DNA of 42,712 nucleotides from Sulfurimonas sp. (GTDB lineage: Bacteria; Campylobacterota; Campylobacteria; Campylobacterales; Sulfurimonadaceae): positions 1-42,712 of the forward strand of contig JAURYA010000061.1 of the NCBI GenBank assembly GCA_030654155.1, written 5' to 3'. This document shows positions 40,146-42,712 of the stretch, piece by piece. A program made the position numbers and the translations under genes. A model generated the notes under the pieces. It had not been told where the DNA came from. It saw nothing but the letters and a program-made list of their open reading frames with translations, and ran no database searches. How positions within the stretch are numbered: position 1 is the first letter of the stretch; each line of letters opens with the position of its first letter.

Positions 40146-41252
40146 ATGATACAACTAAAAGCTAGCCGTTGTGTCCGCTCGCTCTCAAAGGAGAGTGAAT
40201 GCAACAAGTGTGAAGTCATCTGCCCGACAGAGGCTATCGTAGTGGCTAATAACCCGCTTCCTAGCATCAACTTCTCCGCATGTGTTGAGTGTGGAGCTTG
40301 CGATGCGGTATGCCCAAATGAGGCACTTTCTCTGGATGATTTTAGTACGACTGACTTCTTTTTTAGTTTTATGGAAGATAAAGAGAATCTTATCTCATGC
40401 AGAAAAAATGTTCCCTGCATAGCGGCTCTGAACATAGAAAATATTATCTCAATGGCACTGCTTAAAAAAGAGATTGTTTTTGATATGGGGCACTGCGATG
40501 GGTGTGCGATAGCCCATAAATGCAAATCTGAGATAGAGAAGAACTACGAAGAGGCTTCTTACATGTTAGAAGCTATGGAGAGTGAAGCTGTTATAAAACT
40601 TGAAAATATCAAGTACGAAAAAGCAGACACAGGCGAAGAAAACATTAGCAACAGAAGAGAGTTTTTTAGCAAAATAAATTTAAAAAATATGGTTAAGACA
40701 AAAATAGAGTTTGAAAAAGAGATACAAAAAGCAACAGATGAGCTGGTTGAACATACTCTTCAAAAAAGCGATATAGCGCTTCTGAAGCAAAAACGTATAA
40801 CAGATAGAAGAAAGCTCTTTTTTACGGCTCTAAAGAGGGCTAAAAAGCCATCAGTGTATCACATAATAGAAGCAGGTGAACTGTCGTTCACTTCAATGAA
40901 GCTGCTAAATAGTGATACGTGTACGGCATGTCAGATGTGTTATAGAGTTTGTCCTACCGGTGCTTTAAGCTCAGACGTTAAAAACTCAAAGATAGATTTT
41001 GACCCGTTTTTATGCATAAAATGTAGTGTCTGCCATGATGTGTGTGAACCGGAAGCTATTACGCTCTCGTCCTCTTACAGGGTAAAAGAGTTCTTTGAGC
41101 CTGAAGTCCAAAATCTTATCTCTTTTAATGTAAGAAGATGTAACGAATGCAGTGTGATTTTTAGTACAAACTCTAGCGAAAAGCTCTGTTACAGATGCAA
41201 GGCAGAAGATGAAGAGGCTAGAGAACTTTGGGGTATAAGAGGAGATATGTGA
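40146..41252 (+). CDS. polyferredoxin (4Fe-4S) with C-terminal Cys4 zinc-ribbon-like tail
   Basis: CVECGACDAVCP, CTACQMCYRVCP, CIKCSVCHDVCEP; tail CNEC...CYRC. Confidence 0.9.
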   Translation: MIQLKASRCVRSLSKESECNKCEVICPTEAIVVANNPLPSINFSACVECGACDAVCPNEALSLDDFSTTDFFFSFMEDKENLISCRKNVPCIAALNIENIISMALLKKEIVFDMGHCDGCAIAHKCKSEIEKNYEEASYMLEAMESEAVIKLENIKYEKADTGEENISNRREFFSKINLKNMVKTKIEFEKEIQKATDELVEHTLQKSDIALLKQKRITDRRKLFFTALKRAKKPSVYHIIEAGELSFTSMKLLNSDTCTACQMCYRVCPTGALSSDVKNSKIDFDPFLCIKCSVCHDVCEPEAITLSSSYRVKEFFEPEVQNLISFNVRRCNECSVIFSTNSSEKLCYRCKAEDEEARELWGIRGDM

Positions 41253-41253
41253 C

Positions 41254-42051
41254 ATGATGAACAACGGTAATGAGATATCTCATCACACAAAGCTTTACGG
41301 CTTTATAGGCGAATATGCCGCTCAGAGCAGTATGTCGGCTACGCTAAACAAGCTCTTTAAAGCCCAAAATAGAGATGCCATGATGATTCCGATGAATATA
41401 CGCGAAGATGATTTCTATTTTACGGTAGTAAATATGAAAAAATCACATGTAAACGGTGCGCTGATATCTAACGAGTATGTAAAAAATGTAGTTGATATAG
41501 TTGATGAGGCGAGTGAAGCTGTTAAGCGTTCTGGAATGTGCGACATCTTGATAAGAGATGAGCAGAGGTTAATCGGCGACGTTTTGGGCATGAGAGTGCT
41601 GGTAGATTTTTTAAAAGATAAAGGTGCTAAAAAAGTTGCCCTCATCGGGGTTGGCTCAAGGGCAAAGGCATTTAGTTTTTTTGTCAATGGTTTTGATGTA
41701 AGCTATTTTTATGACGACTTAGAGAAGCTGATGAGTTTTACTAAAGAGATGGGTGTTCTAAATGCAGATATAAACCGCATGGCAGACGGGATGGATATAG
41801 ACCTCTCTGCTTATGATGCAGTAGTGGATTTTTCTGATTTTAACGCTCTAAATATGGCAACTAAACTTAGCAACATAAATGTTGATATGAAGCAAAAAAA
41901 AGAGTTCTCAGTGCTCAAGGTGAGAGCAAATGAATTAGGAGCTTCTTATCTCGGTTTTGATGATATGTTGAATGAGTTAAGTAGCGCTGTTTTTGAATTT
42001 TTAAAAGAGAAGAGACATCTAGAGTACGATAAAAGCGATATGAGATTTTAA
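41254..42051 (+). CDS. shikimate-dehydrogenase (AroE)-like protein, probably non-catalytic
   Basis: Global AroE-like layout: N-terminal GFIG..SMSATLN, central GALISNEYVKNVVDIVDEASEAV, GDVLGMRVLVDFLKDKGAKKVALIGVGSRAKAF. Confidence 0.6.
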   Translation: MMNNGNEISHHTKLYGFIGEYAAQSSMSATLNKLFKAQNRDAMMIPMNIREDDFYFTVVNMKKSHVNGALISNEYVKNVVDIVDEASEAVKRSGMCDILIRDEQRLIGDVLGMRVLVDFLKDKGAKKVALIGVGSRAKAFSFFVNGFDVSYFYDDLEKLMSFTKEMGVLNADINRMADGMDIDLSAYDAVVDFSDFNALNMATKLSNINVDMKQKKEFSVLKVRANELGASYLGFDDMLNELSSAVFEFLKEKRHLEYDKSDMRF

Positions 42052-42077
42052 CTTTAGTGCCATAGCGGCTAGCGAAG

Positions 42078-42099
42078 TCAAAGGGACGAGTTCCTTTGA
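42078..42099. other. intergenic stem-loop
   Basis: 7-bp perfect stem TCAAAGG/CCTTTGA, 8-nt loop. Confidence 0.5.
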
Positions 42100-42110
42100 T
42101 GGACAAATAG

Positions 42111-42133
42111 ATGGAGGGTTTCCTTCATTTTTT
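42111..42133 (+). terminator. candidate intrinsic terminator/attenuator
   Basis: ATGGAGG-GTTT-CCTTCAT stem (one G.U) followed by TTTTTT. Confidence 0.55.
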
Positions 42134-42155
42134 GCAAAAAAATTAAGGAAGAGAA

Positions 42156-42656
42156 ATGAACACACATGATTTAAGTGATTTAAGAGCAGAGTTTGACAAG
42201 TTTGTAAAAAATAGTTGCCCATCAGGCGAGATGGAACAAAGAGACCAAGACGCCGGAGATAAAGAGGATGAAGAGCCTGTCCCTCAGTTTGTGGATGCAC
42301 TGACGTCTAAACTTTTGGCTCCGGCACTTAGCGGAGTTTATCTTTCAAGACTTGATATAAAAAGGATTGCCGAGGCTATAGATGAGTCTCTTCCGATAAA
42401 AGAGCGTATTAGAATGGTTAGGGCTCTCTTTAGACATACGAACTCAAAAGAGTATCTAAGAGGCGCTTTTGATGAGATTAGCAAACATATAAATGGGCGT
42501 GTTTTAATCTACCAAGAGCTGAGTGAAGCATTTCCTGCATCTAAACCAATATTTGACGGACATGCGAGTAAAGCTAAAAAAACTATGAAGATGTTTGAGC
42601 AGATAATTGAAGATTTTGAAGAGATAGAGGCGTCAGATGACCCCCTGTTTATCTAA
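42156..42656 (+). CDS. hypothetical protein of the molybdo-enzyme maturation cluster
   Basis: 166 aa ORF, RBS aaggaagag, co-directional with the TorD module. Confidence 0.7.
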   Translation: MNTHDLSDLRAEFDKFVKNSCPSGEMEQRDQDAGDKEDEEPVPQFVDALTSKLLAPALSGVYLSRLDIKRIAEAIDESLPIKERIRMVRALFRHTNSKEYLRGAFDEISKHINGRVLIYQELSEAFPASKPIFDGHASKAKKTMKMFEQIIEDFEEIEASDDPLFI

Positions 42657-42688
42657 ATTCTTCCACGTAAGTAACTATAATTAAAATA

Positions 42689-42712
42689 GCAACGCATTTT
42701 CTGCGTTGTTGC
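42689..42712. terminator. stem-loop at window edge, possible terminator
   Basis: GCAACGCA-tttc-TGCGTTG inverted repeat; downstream truncated by window end. Confidence 0.4.

Noticed and set aside
1-42712. CRISPR arrays, tRNA/rRNA genes, prophage or transposase genes
   Set aside because: Reading the intergenic regions showed no regularly spaced repeats, no recognisable tRNA/rRNA and no integrase/transposase ORFs; a tRNAscan or CRISPR-finder run was not possible.

Overview
AT-rich, gene-dense chromosomal window that looks like a Campylobacterota (Epsilonproteobacteria) genome, most likely Sulfurimonas-like. This is inferred from gene content and protein style; no search was run. Main blocks: (1) a DUF1016 (YhcG-type) nuclease gene preceded by what looks like the 3' remnant of a type II restriction-methylase gene; (2) a + strand run greA-argC-metallophosphoesterase-cheV-cheAY-cheW-mlaE(STAS)-mlaF-mlaD-lipoprotein-pepP; (3) a minus-strand periplasmic nitrate reductase operon napA-G-H-B-F-L-D with two small uncharacterised genes fused to its 3' end, and upstream a Crp/Fnr regulator coupled to a PilJ/NIT-like membrane sensor that has no output domain; (4) mixed housekeeping genes (diguanylate cyclase, gdhA, SUI1-like, ABC-F, mqo-like, csp, S4 protein, DUF445, RND permease, rhodanese, chemoreceptor); (5) at the right edge, a TorD chaperone / polyferredoxin / AroE-like / unknown module resembling a molybdo-enzyme (probably formate dehydrogenase) maturation cluster. 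The best leads are the effector-less sensor plus Crp/Fnr pair with a perfect 12-bp palindrome upstream of napA, the apparently catalytically dead shikimate-dehydrogenase-like protein in the maturation cluster, the chemoreceptor with a CZB-like domain lacking its His ligands, and a MITE-like palindromic repeat. I found no CRISPR arrays, tRNA or rRNA genes, or intact transposases.
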